This document shows positions 36,542 to 43,768 of a DNA stretch of 48,375 bases, one piece after another. Every line of letters begins with the position of its first letter. Position 1 is the stretch's first letter. The position numbers and the translations under genes are program-made. The stretch spans positions 1-48,375 of the IMG/VR virus record IMGVR_UViG_3300033984_000057; one strand, 5' to 3'. Under the pieces are notes generated by a model. The model saw only the letters and a program-made list of their open reading frames with translations, did no database searches and had not been told where the DNA came from. This DNA is from a virus.

Positions 36542-36916
36542 TTATTTAATCTTTGTATATATTAATTCTGTACTACCTGTACTTGTTTCAACAATACAAC
36601 TTAATGTTGTTTTATTAATAAAAGTATATTTACTATTAGCAACCCAATTTGTTGGTTTAAAAATTGTTTTTACTAAAAAATATTTATTATAGATTTTAAA
36701 ATCTAAAACGTCAATAGGTTCCCCGCTTGTGCCGCTTATTTCTTGCACTTGGATTTCTCCATTATCGTTTTCCCAAAAGAATAATTGAGAGGATTCTTCA
36801 TCAGGTTCCCAATAGCCAATTAAATCGCCCGAGTTAATATCTTGCGTATTCGTTAAATTAAATACTGCAAACGCCATTGCCAATAGAATAGCTACAATTA
36901 AAAATGCTTTTTTCAT
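36542..36916 (-). CDS. secreted or membrane-anchored small protein
   Basis: A 124-residue protein with a clear N-terminal hydrophobic helix (KKAFLIVAILLAMAFAVFN), either a signal peptide or an anchor, with no lipobox cysteine. The rest is beta-rich (LIGYWEPDEESSQLFFWEND, FLVKTIFKP, SCIVETSTGSTELIYTK) and looks like a small barrel or lipocalin-like domain. Such a protein would end in the periplasm or the outer envelope. It could be an accessory host-modifying protein such as an exclusion factor, but no family is recognised. The neighbouring genes are small late proteins. Confidence 0.65.
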   Translation of the reverse strand: MKKAFLIVAILLAMAFAVFNLTNTQDINSGDLIGYWEPDEESSQLFFWENDNGEIQVQEISGTSGEPIDVLDFKIYNKYFLVKTIFKPTNWVANSKYTFINKTTLSCIVETSTGSTELIYTKIK

Positions 36917-36960
36917 AATTAAATAATATTAGATTTATATAGTATTATTATTACGCGCAT

Positions 36961-37275
36961 TTATTGGTTTTTATACGCTTCTACCTCCCAAGGCAGTTTT
37001 TTATTACCCTCATCCATAGTCGCTCTAGAATACTCTTTGCCTTTCCACATAACATGAGTATCCGTATAGTCTAAATCACCACGTTTCATTTGATCTATAT
37101 GAACCATTTCATGGGATATAGTTTTATTCTTTTGTAATTCTAAAGGAGATACATTTTTGTTTACTAAGATGCTCCCGTTTGATTGCGCCATACCTAATAC
37201 GTTATCATCCATGTCCATACTATAGATTGGAGTATTATCAACATTATACGGCGGGCCAGTCATTTTAAATGCCAT
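36961..37275 (-). CDS. small zincin-type metallopeptidase
   Basis: A 104-residue protein with the zinc-binding motif HEMVH at residues 55-59, preceded by LQKNKTIS, and a later Glu pair (WEVEAY, residues 96-101) that could be the third zinc ligand. The N-terminus (MAFKMTGPPYNVDNTPIYSM) is a motif-type start shared by small proteins in these phages. Small phage zincins are candidates for virion maturation, cell-wall attack or host-protein cleavage; which of these applies cannot be seen here. The gene lies between two small genes of the late block, downstream of a hairpin at 37303-37326. The catalytic Glu of HExxH is intact. Confidence 0.72.
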   Translation of the reverse strand: MAFKMTGPPYNVDNTPIYSMDMDDNVLGMAQSNGSILVNKNVSPLELQKNKTISHEMVHIDQMKRGDLDYTDTHVMWKGKEYSRATMDEGNKKLPWEVEAYKNQ

Positions 37276-37302
37276 ATGTATACTGTTTTAAATTTATTAA
37301 TT

Positions 37303-37326
37303 CCCCTATAAAATAATCTATAGGGG
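37303..37326 (-). terminator. intergenic hairpin
   Basis: A perfect eight-pair stem (CCCCTATA at 37303-37310, TATAGGGG at 37319-37326) with an eight-base loop, just after the 85-residue gene at 37341-37598. The minus-strand exit is AATTAATAAATTTAAAA, a weak terminator, so attenuation or mRNA protection is as likely as termination. Confidence 0.55.
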
Positions 37327-37340
37327 TTTTATATTAATTA

Positions 37341-37598
37341 TTAGGAAATTACAATAGCAGTACAGGTTTGCCCATTAGGCAAGCTCACAGGAACCAAAGT
37401 TGGTCCATTAATTGCTAAAGCAGCATTATTAATAGCATCTGTAAAAGCAGTTGTTGCCCCCACTGTTGTTAAAGCTAGTAATCTTCCACCTGCCGCTAAT
37501 TTAACGCTAGTAGCACTAAGATATTGCGTGATTAAACCTTCTGTAGGTATAAGAGTTGTTCCTAATCCTGTAACTGGAATTGAGATAAATTTTGCCAT
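37341..37598 (-). CDS. small structural-type protein
   Basis: An 85-residue, beta-rich and Thr/Ala/Gly-rich protein (MAKFISIPVTGLGTTLIPTE) that resembles small decoration-like proteins in marine phages. It has no charged clusters or membrane helix. It is followed by a strong hairpin, as are the capsid gene and its neighbour, which hints at high expression or mRNA stabilisation. The role is inferred from composition only; a minor capsid or fibre-tip protein is possible. Confidence 0.66.
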   Translation of the reverse strand: MAKFISIPVTGLGTTLIPTEGLITQYLSATSVKLAAGGRLLALTTVGATTAFTDAINNAALAINGPTLVPVSLPNGQTCTAIVIS

Positions 37599-37648
37599 TT
37601 TGTTTTGTTTTTTGTTTTAGTTGTTGTTTATTGTTTATTGTTTGTTAT

Positions 37649-37867
37649 TTAAAATCTTCCTTTTGCTTTTTGTGTAATAGGTCCTGCGGAATATGTTGGT
37701 TTTGCATTATTAAGGATAATACCGTTTATTCCACTGCTTGATCCTTTTCCTTTCGGAAGACCGGTTGAATCATAAGGGCCTGCCCATAATGCGTTTGCTC
37801 CTACTCCAGAAGTCTTAGCTTCTTTGTCGTGGATACTTCTTGGATGTTTTTTCAAATCTAAATTCAT
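37649..37867 (-). CDS. small hypothetical protein
   Basis: A 72-residue Gly/Ser/Lys-rich protein (SSSGINGIILNNAKPTYSAG) with little hydrophobic core and a basic end (KAKGRF). It is probably mostly unstructured and may be an internal or DNA-associated virion protein. It belongs to the late cluster of small genes. No family is recognised. Confidence 0.58.
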   Translation of the reverse strand: MNLDLKKHPRSIHDKEAKTSGVGANALWAGPYDSTGLPKGKGSSSGINGIILNNAKPTYSAGPITQKAKGRF

Positions 37868-37877
37868 AGCTGTTATT

Positions 37878-38198
37878 TTAGTACCCTAAATCAGGCGTTA
37901 TATTTGTTTGTACTCCTACCGGAGGAGGAGGGGGGGATTGTACTGTTCTTGTAAATGTATCTGGGTTTTGCTCTCCATACACACCTGCAATAGTACCTTG
38001 GTTTGACAATGCTGTCGGACTAATTGGCGTTGGCGTTATTTGATTTGGGTTCTGAGCAGTATTTGGCGCTAGTTGCCCAATGGTATTAACCATAGTACCA
38101 GTATTTGGCGCCCCTTGTTTTGGAGCCCTACTAGCCAGAATACCTTTAGCCGTTTGCTTGGCCCTTGCGTTCATCGCATAAACCTGATTATTCATCAT
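37878..38198 (-). CDS. low-complexity Pro/Gln/Thr/Asn-rich protein
   Basis: A 106-residue protein with a basic N-terminal helix (NARAKQTAKGILASR) and then a long stretch rich in Pro, Thr, Asn and Gln, including a run of five prolines near the C-terminus. It ends in ITPDLGY. It is likely flexible, such as a linker or small virion component. It overlaps the preceding gene by 11 bp. Two adjacent ATGs (38198 and 38195) could start it. The function is unknown. Confidence 0.58.
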   Translation of the reverse strand: MMNNQVYAMNARAKQTAKGILASRAPKQGAPNTGTMVNTIGQLAPNTAQNPNQITPTPISPTALSNQGTIAGVYGEQNPDTFTRTVQSPPPPPVGVQTNITPDLGY

Positions 38199-38646
38199 AA
38201 TTATTTCTTGTTTTATCTTTATTAACGTTTTCTATTGCTGTTATAGCTACAGTATCCATATATGTTTTACCATTCATAATAGTATTTCTATGACTCGTTG
38301 GTATATCTTCTTTGCCTAACATTATACGGTACATCCTACTTATTAGTTGTTTACACTTAAATGAAACTTTATATATATTATATTTTTGGGTTGTGTGGTT
38401 CCGGTTTCTCCATACCACAATCCAACCTTCTTTTAATAAATTGTTCCAGCGCTTATTGTCCCAACTATATGCGTAAGTACCTATCTTATAATCTTGTTTA
38501 CTGAAGAATTCCATGCAATCAAAATAGATCAGTAGTTCTAGATCGGCATCGGTTAACCCGTTATTTCTACAAGCCCATCTTCTTATTATCCTATAATGTT
38601 TTAATAATCCAATTGCCTTAATATCTGATGCCTCTAAACGGATCAT
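38188..38646 (-). CDS. putative winged-helix DNA-binding protein
   Basis: A 152-residue basic protein with helices IKAIGLLKHYRIIRRWACR and TDADLELLIYFDCMEFFSKQ, followed by a strand-turn with WNNLLKEGWIVVWR. It then has YNIYKVSFKCKQLISRMYRI. The pattern resembles a winged helix-turn-helix of the MarR type, and a similar arrangement appears in small proteins of Bacteroidota phages. It is coupled to groES by ATGA. It might regulate late transcription or have a structural job; neither is proven. The C-terminal tail is rich in Asn/Asp/Lys. Confidence 0.6.
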   Translation of the reverse strand: MIRLEASDIKAIGLLKHYRIIRRWACRNNGLTDADLELLIYFDCMEFFSKQDYKIGTYAYSWDNKRWNNLLKEGWIVVWRNRNHTTQKYNIYKVSFKCKQLISRMYRIMLGKEDIPTSHRNTIMNGKTYMDTVAITAIENVNKDKTRNNYDE

Positions 38647-38903
38647 AATATAACGACTACATCTGATAATTTTATAACAAGATATGTCTCTTTGTCTATT
38701 TCAATTTTGTGTCCCGCATGTCTATCAAAAAATATTTGATCATTAACTTTAACACCCACAACTTCGTCACCAATCGATAATACATTTGCTTCAACATATC
38801 TAATATCTTCTCTTTGATTTTCAGCTAATAGAAGGCCTCCTTTTGTTGCCGTAGTGCCTTCTTTTACTTTCTGTATAATTAAACATTTACCTATTGCTTT
38901 CAT
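38643..38903 (-). CDS. groES: GroES-type co-chaperonin
   Basis: An 86-residue protein with the GroES fold signature: start KAIGKCLIIQKVKE, a mobile loop (GTTATKGGLLLAENQ) like the loop that docks into GroEL, strands VEANVLSIGDEVVGVKVNDQ, a roof turn FFDRHAGHKIEID and the closing strand YLVIKLSDVVVIL. It is about ten residues shorter than bacterial GroES. It starts with a TAATG one-base overlap on the groEL gene, which gives a fixed ratio of the two chaperonin parts. It should cap the GroEL ring and enclose folding substrates, probably phage capsid proteins. Unlike T4 gp31 and similar phage co-chaperonins that use host GroEL, it sits with its own GroEL. Confidence 0.85.
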   Translation of the reverse strand: MKAIGKCLIIQKVKEGTTATKGGLLLAENQREDIRYVEANVLSIGDEVVGVKVNDQIFFDRHAGHKIEIDKETYLVIKLSDVVVIL

Positions 38904-40447
38904 TATGCTCTCAGGTTATTAATTACACAATCAGTTGACAATATTGTAACAGCAACGGATGCCGCGTTTCTTAAAGCGCTTTTAGTAACCAATAAAGGAT
39001 CAATAATACCAGCTTCAATCATATTAACAGTCTCACCTGTTATTACATTTAAACCATACCCAGTTTTAGATATAGATTCTAATGATGCAAACTCAATTCC
39101 TGCATTCCTAAGTATTGTATGGAACGGAGCCCGTATGGCTTTAATAAGTATTTCTTCTCCAACTGAAAATGTATCTATTTTATGAGATGCATTTAATAAA
39201 GCAATTCCTCCGCCAGGCACAATGCCTTCTTTAATAGCTGCTTTAGTTGCACAAATAGCGTCTTCAATTCTATCTGCTTTTTCTTTTAATTCTATTTCTG
39301 AATTAGCACCAACTTTTACAACCGCAATCTTTGCGGTTAGTCTAGCTAATCTTTTTTCTAACTTAATAACTGTATGCGCAGGATTACTTTCTAATAAAGA
39401 TTTTTTAATATCTTCTATAATCACTAATACATCTTCTGGAGATTCTCCCACGTGTAGGATAGTTTCCTCGTAACTAGTAATACTTTTAAGACATGTTCCT
39501 AAATGGTCTGGTTGGATTAAATCTAAATCATCCCCAAGATCCTCATTTATTAATGTTGCATTAGTCAATAAAGCAAGATCCTCAAAGATCTCTTTTCTAT
39601 TAACACCAAATGTTGGTGCATTAATAACATTAATTTTTATATTGCCTTTTGATTTATTCATTGCTAAAGCCGCTAATGGAACTGGATCCATATCTGCAAC
39701 TATCAATAAAGACTTCTTATTTGTTATTACATATTCTAATACTGATTGTATTTGTCGTATACTATCAACAGGGCTTTCAATTAATAATACCAAAGGATTA
39801 TCTAGTTCCACTGTTTTGTTTTTATGATTTGTTATGAAATTGGCATTTGTTAATCCCATATCACATTGAACACCTTCAACTAATTGTAGACTACATTCTG
39901 GATCAGAGGATGTTTCCATCATAACAATTCCGGTGTTACCTACAGATCTAAAAGCATTACCAACAAGTGCTCCTAATTCAGGGTCATTATTAGTTGATAT
40001 AGTTGCAATCTGGTCAAGCATTGTATCGTCAACTAATAAAGCAATAGAATCTAAATAGTTAATTACTTTTTCAGTTGCTGAATTAATACCGTCTTTTATC
40101 TGTCTAGTATTGGTTTCTTCTGAACTATAAGCAATATCTAAAATAGCGTGCGCTAATACTGTGGCTGTTGTTGTTCCATCGCCGGCTTCCCTAACAGTTT
40201 TTCTAGCTGCTTCTTTTAATAATGTAGCACCCATGTTTTCAACAGGGTCTAAAAGAATAATTGAATCTGCTACTGTAACACCGTCTTTAGTAATAACCGG
40301 TCTACCAAAAGAATCTTCTAATAGAACACATTTACCACTTGCTCCGAGTGTTGAACTAACAGCTGATGTTAATTTCTTTATACCATTAAATACTTTTTCA
40401 CTAGCTTCTTTACCGAAACTTAGATTTTTGACTATAGCGTCTGACAT
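38903..40447 (-). CDS. groEL: phage-encoded GroEL chaperonin
   Basis: A 514-residue protein with all three GroEL domains. The N-terminal equatorial part has TKDGVTVADSI (Asp55) and GDGTTTATVLA (residues 89-99; Asp90 matches the catalytic Asp87 of E. coli). An intermediate and an apical domain follow. The second equatorial part has ELKEKADRIEDA with Asp396 (Asp398 of E. coli) and GIVPGGGIALLNA. It ends LSTDCVINNLRA, without the Gly-Gly-Met tail of bacterial GroEL. The ATPase residues are all intact, so it should be an active folding machine. It forms an operon with groES downstream and lies after the lysis cassette. I infer that it folds the phage structural proteins. The upstream gap holds palindromes (40541-40565). 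Confidence 0.93.
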   Translation of the reverse strand: MSDAIVKNLSFGKEASEKVFNGIKKLTSAVSSTLGASGKCVLLEDSFGRPVITKDGVTVADSIILLDPVENMGATLLKEAARKTVREAGDGTTTATVLAHAILDIAYSSEETNTRQIKDGINSATEKVINYLDSIALLVDDTMLDQIATISTNNDPELGALVGNAFRSVGNTGIVMMETSSDPECSLQLVEGVQCDMGLTNANFITNHKNKTVELDNPLVLLIESPVDSIRQIQSVLEYVITNKKSLLIVADMDPVPLAALAMNKSKGNIKINVINAPTFGVNRKEIFEDLALLTNATLINEDLGDDLDLIQPDHLGTCLKSITSYEETILHVGESPEDVLVIIEDIKKSLLESNPAHTVIKLEKRLARLTAKIAVVKVGANSEIELKEKADRIEDAICATKAAIKEGIVPGGGIALLNASHKIDTFSVGEEILIKAIRAPFHTILRNAGIEFASLESISKTGYGLNVITGETVNMIEAGIIDPLLVTKSALRNAASVAVTILSTDCVINNLRA

Positions 40448-40540
40448 AATTTTATTTGATTAGATTTAAATATATTTTATATATTACTTATTTTTTTCGG
40501 TTTTCACTTAACCTTGCCCTTTATATTTTTTACTATAAAG

Positions 40541-40565
40541 TTTTGAAGTCTTCAATTTTGAAGTT
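40541..40565 (-). promoter_or_regulatory. palindromic operator-like cluster upstream of groEL
   Basis: Two overlapping palindromes: TTGAAGTCTTCAA at 40543-40555 (six-base arms, one central base) and CTTCAATTTTGAAG at 40550-40563 (six-base arms, two central bases), so three half-sites alternate. They lie within the 155-bp gap between groEL and the spanin gene, the largest gap in the late block. This could be a repressor or activator site for the chaperonin genes, or a weak transcript hairpin. No CIRCE-type element and no clear host promoter are seen. Confidence 0.45.
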
Positions 40566-40602
40566 TTTGTTTTGCTGTGAACTCCCGGTCGTGATATTTT
40601 TG

Positions 40603-41091
40603 TTACAACACGTTGAATACTCGCTGTCTGTTTCGCCATAATAAATATAAAATTAATATTAAAATTAACCAATAAAATAAAACCCAGTAATTTGCTTTTT
40701 TATCTATTGTTTTTGTTTTTGTAGTTGATTGCTCTTTTACTTCTATCTTAGTAGTCGCTGTGGAGTCTTTATGCTTTGTTTCTGACTCTTTTTTATTATT
40801 TATATATAAAGTATTAGCTTTAGTTTTTTTAATCTTTAAAACAACGTTTTTATAATTCTTACCATCAACAACAATTACTTTACTTGAGTCAATTGGGGTT
40901 ATAGTAATTTCACTGCTATCGATGTTTGTAGTTATGTTTGTAGAATCCGTTTTTATTTTATTTTCTATAGTTATAACTTTAACTTCCGTATTTACAATAC
41001 TGTCTTTTTTAATATCTGTTTTATTTATATCTACCTTCCTGCTTGCACAAGAGGTTAACAATATAAGTAGTATTAATATAATTCTTTTCAT
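40603..41091 (-). CDS. unimolecular spanin
   Basis: A 162-residue protein with both ends of the unimolecular spanin design. The N-terminus (IILILLILLTSC) is a lipoprotein signal with the lipobox LTSC and Cys15, directing it to the outer membrane. The centre is a periplasmic Lys/Thr/Asp/Ser-rich stretch of about 115 residues that should form beta structure. The C-terminus (YWVLFYWLILILILYLLW, about 135-152) is an inner-membrane helix followed by a short basic tail. Such proteins (T1 gp11 type) connect both membranes and fuse them in the last step of Gram-negative lysis. It lies in a cassette with the DUF5675 protein and two holin candidates. It is an i-spanin/o-spanin pair alternative only if another gene encodes the partner, and none is seen. 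Confidence 0.75.
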   Translation of the reverse strand: MKRIILILLILLTSCASRKVDINKTDIKKDSIVNTEVKVITIENKIKTDSTNITTNIDSSEITITPIDSSKVIVVDGKNYKNVVLKIKKTKANTLYINNKKESETKHKDSTATTKIEVKEQSTTKTKTIDKKANYWVLFYWLILILILYLLWRNRQRVFNVL

Positions 41092-41477
41092 TATGATATA
41101 ATTGTTAATGTTATATTCTTAGCGGCTTGCATCTTTTTGAATAGTTTATCAAAAGCTTTTCTAGATTGTCCAATATAGTTTTTATTCCTCGTTTGTCCAA
41201 CTAATATGCAACCTTCAGTATCGTGGTTAGAATTTCCACTATGGATTCGTACCCCCTCAAAATTGGGGACATCGATTAATAAAGGTAGTAATCTTTTAAA
41301 CCTATTGGATTCATTTATAATCACTCTGTAGGTTCCTTTAGGTATCGCTGTTTCTCCTTTAATTTTAACCGGTCTTTCTGCATCTTCTAAAGTAAAGCAT
41401 TCGAATATCCCATCAATAAGCATTTCCCCTATTACAGAGTTATCAGTCTTGTATAGTCTCTTTACTGTTATTACCAT
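41091..41477 (-). CDS. DUF5675 family protein, candidate lysis enzyme
   Basis: A 128-residue protein of the DUF5675 type: TVKRLYKTDNSVIGEMLIDG, ERPVKIKGETAIPKGTYRV, then a region with PNFEGVRIHSGNSNHDTEGC. The His79 and Cys90 order (H-S-G-N then D-T-E-G-C) resembles the His/Cys pair of L,D-transpeptidase-type (YkuD) active sites, so a peptidoglycan-related activity is plausible; I do not know of a proven one. It ends with a one-base overlap on the spanin gene (TAATG), and overlaps the preceding small membrane protein by 35 bases. As no lysozyme or amidase is visible in the window, this is the best candidate cell-wall enzyme of the lysis cassette. Confidence 0.78.
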   Translation of the reverse strand: MVITVKRLYKTDNSVIGEMLIDGIFECFTLEDAERPVKIKGETAIPKGTYRVIINESNRFKRLLPLLIDVPNFEGVRIHSGNSNHDTEGCILVGQTRNKNYIGQSRKAFDKLFKKMQAAKNITLTIIS

Positions 41478-41640
41478 CTTTTTTGTTTAATTTAATTAAT
41501 AACCAATCATATATTTTCATACTAGTATATACTATTGATATTAATAGTAATAGTATTTTTAGTGTAGTTTCCAAATTTGTAAAGCTTAAGTAAATAGTTA
41601 AAGCATTTAATATGTACAGTCTTATTGATCCTTGGTCCAT
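41443..41640 (-). CDS. small membrane protein, holin candidate
   Basis: A 65-residue protein with an N-terminal and a central hydrophobic segment (YILNALTIYLSF and LKILLLLISIVYTSMKIYDW), followed by a charged tail (KLNKKDGNNSKE). Its position immediately before the DUF5675 protein and the spanin, joined by TAATG to the preceding small membrane gene, suggests a pinholin or holin. A holin pair or a holin with an antiholin is possible. No known holin family is recognised. Confidence 0.65.
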   Translation of the reverse strand: MDQGSIRLYILNALTIYLSFTNLETTLKILLLLISIVYTSMKIYDWLLIKLNKKDGNNSKETIQD

Positions 41641-41822
41641 TATCTTTTTAATTTATTAACAATGTCCGTAAATCCTTGGATGCCTATATAAGCAGTGGCT
41701 ATTATAACCCAATCAGACGAGGTTAAGTATCCCGAAAATAATCCAGCGCATGCCACTATAAAAACAGATAGTTTTCTACTAACCCATTTATTTAATAATA
41801 TATCTAATTGTTCTTTACTCAT
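41640..41822 (-). CDS. small membrane protein, holin candidate
   Basis: A 60-residue protein with a short charged start (SKEQLDILLNKWVSRK) and two hydrophobic stretches (LSVFIVACAGLFSGYL and WVIIATAYIGIQGF), then a basic end (VNKLKR), the usual topology of small class II holins. It is encoded in the lysis cassette and coupled by TAATG to the next membrane gene. No family name can be assigned. Confidence 0.68.
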   Translation of the reverse strand: MSKEQLDILLNKWVSRKLSVFIVACAGLFSGYLTSSDWVIIATAYIGIQGFTDIVNKLKR

Positions 41823-41825
41823 CTT

Positions 41826-42041
41826 TTAAATATTAGATAGTTCTGCCTTTTGATCTTCAGTCAAGGCATTGAAAAACCATTCTTTTGCTAACATAATCTC
41901 AATATGCTCTTTATTTCTATTTAAAGTACTTTCCTCCTCGTTAGATAATTCTTTAATTAAATTTAATTCATTAATTAATTTTACTGAATTATAAGCAGCG
42001 TTCACGGATGTTTTAATTTCTTCTTGTGTTAAATTTTCCAT
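41826..42041 (-). CDS. small helical phage protein
   Basis: A 71-residue, mostly helical, acidic protein (MENLTQEEIKTSVNAAYNSV, LSNEEESTLNRNKEHIEIML, AKEWFFNALTEDQ). Its length and a C-terminal AKEWFFNAL segment are familiar from small proteins placed between fibre and lysis genes in Bacteroidota phages. It may be a tail-fibre assembly or lysis-timing protein; nothing in the sequence decides it. Gaps of three bases on each side indicate shared translation. Confidence 0.64.
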   Translation of the reverse strand: MENLTQEEIKTSVNAAYNSVKLINELNLIKELSNEEESTLNRNKEHIEIMLAKEWFFNALTEDQKAELSNI

Positions 42042-42044
42042 AAT

Positions 42045-43757
42045 TTATGATTTTTCTATTTGAAATGATGATATGCAGGCCCTATCAGTTGATGTTGTTG
42101 TAACTTGGGCGATTATATAAAATTGGGTTGCTGGAATTGCAACACTATTGATTGCGAAAGTTGAATTAGATGTTGATGTTGACGCACTAGCTGTAAAATC
42201 CCTTCCATAGATAGTTGTGCCGGATACCCAAAAGAATCTATCTATAGGAATATATTGATTACCAATAGGGCCATTGTATCTACCTATTAAAGTTGCTCCA
42301 ACTGTTGTTGCCGCAGAATTTATGTAAAATTCTATTGTTGCAATTGCAACGCTCGCCGCTGTAGTAGTTATAGCGGCATTTAATTTCAATAAATTACCGT
42401 TTGTAAATATACCACTTGGTATTGCAGATGATATACTTTGCAAGGCGCCTGCTGCAACTTGATATGTTGTTGAAACAGCAGAAAATAAAGTTCCATTTGT
42501 AGACACCGTCCCGTTTGCCCTTAAATATTCAAATACTGTTCCGGCGTCTTTTACAAACGATCCGCCTTGTACTGCTCCTCTTAATCTTGTTGTAGTTATA
42601 GATGTATTACCTAAAGTAGCGGTATTAGAACCTGCTCCAACGGCAGTGTCCCCTATTACAATTTGATTTGTTTCATTGTCATTAAGAGCCCTAGTGTTTG
42701 CCCCTATAAATATACTTTGATTGCTTACGGTATTAGTAGTGCCTGATCCAATCAAATTCGCAGCAAAACCGCCAATGGCTACATTGTTAGATCCAGTTGT
42801 GTTATTCAGCAGTGCTCTAACTCCAAGTGTTGTATTTACAATTCCGGTAGTTGCATATTGCATGCATGATTCTCCTATTCCTGTATTCCAGTTTCCAGTA
42901 GTATTATTTACCGCAGCATTGGCCCCTATAAAAGTACAATTATATGCGCTTGTAGTATTTCTACCAGCGCCCCAACCTATATATACTGAACCGCTACCAA
43001 TTGACGAAGTGTGGTTTTCTCCTGCAGCCCATCCAATTGCTGTAATTCTAGTAAAACTAATCCCGTTTGTTAAAGCATTATGTCCAATAGCTACATTTTC
43101 GTACCCAGTTGTTACGCTTTTTAAAGTTCCACTACCAAATGCCGTATTGGTAAACCCAGTGGTAGCTGAAGATAACGCCAAATTTCCAACCGCAGTGTTA
43201 GCAGCGCCTGATCCACTTCCTTTACCAACGGATATACTATTAACTATTAAATTAAAAGCGCCTAAGTTTACAGCTTGAGTAGCTCCAGTATAAGGAACAT
43301 AAGCAGATAAATTACTTGTTAAAGCGAATGTCCCGGTGACATCAGGTAGAAAGTAATTTCTATTTGCTGTTAAATTTGTGTAATCTATATATCCTGAAAA
43401 GTAATTTGAATTTTTTACGGAGAACCTATCAAGTTCAACATTAAAACTTGTTATTCCATCGGGGTCAGTTACAGAGAAATTAGCATTGTCAAACTTAATA
43501 AAACCATAACCGTCATACGGAATATCATATAAATATAATTCACCTATTTTAGCATTTAATAAAGAACTATTTCCATTAGTCAACACTTGATTTAAATTGT
43601 TGGTAGAGCTAGTATTTATATACGATGTTAGATTTTGTATTGATATACTTTTAGTTTGATTTTTAGGTTTACCACTAACCAAAACAGTACTTGTACATAT
43701 TAGTATATCTGTTGGTAGTATATTACTATTTGGGGGGTAACTATATATTATTGCCAT
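42045..43757 (-). CDS. tail fibre with YadA-head-like beta-roll repeats
   Basis: A 570-residue protein. The N-terminus MAIIYSYPPNSNILPTDIL is shared with the next-upstream fibre gene and probably attaches both to the virion. The centre (about 180-395) is a series of short repeats with the pattern NTAxGxxAL or NVAIGxxAxxN/T, for instance NTAVGNLALSSATTGFTNTA and GYENVAIGHNALTNG. These form the left-handed beta-roll of YadA-type heads. A C-terminal beta-rich domain (FYINSAATTVGATLIGRYNG) should be the receptor-binding tip. Ser/Thr/Asn content is high. The repeats give a rigid trimer shaft. The tip has no enzymatic motif that I can see. Confidence 0.78.
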   Translation of the reverse strand: MAIIYSYPPNSNILPTDILICTSTVLVSGKPKNQTKSISIQNLTSYINTSSTNNLNQVLTNGNSSLLNAKIGELYLYDIPYDGYGFIKFDNANFSVTDPDGITSFNVELDRFSVKNSNYFSGYIDYTNLTANRNYFLPDVTGTFALTSNLSAYVPYTGATQAVNLGAFNLIVNSISVGKGSGSGAANTAVGNLALSSATTGFTNTAFGSGTLKSVTTGYENVAIGHNALTNGISFTRITAIGWAAGENHTSSIGSGSVYIGWGAGRNTTSAYNCTFIGANAAVNNTTGNWNTGIGESCMQYATTGIVNTTLGVRALLNNTTGSNNVAIGGFAANLIGSGTTNTVSNQSIFIGANTRALNDNETNQIVIGDTAVGAGSNTATLGNTSITTTRLRGAVQGGSFVKDAGTVFEYLRANGTVSTNGTLFSAVSTTYQVAAGALQSISSAIPSGIFTNGNLLKLNAAITTTAASVAIATIEFYINSAATTVGATLIGRYNGPIGNQYIPIDRFFWVSGTTIYGRDFTASASTSTSNSTFAINSVAIPATQFYIIAQVTTTSTDRACISSFQIEKS

Positions 43758-43768
43758 ATTTTTTATTG

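Noticed and set aside
42721-43278. 185-codon plus-strand frame opposite the YadA-like fibre
   Set aside because: Produced by the repeat composition of the fibre gene (Pro/Val/Ala-rich mirror), no support as a gene.
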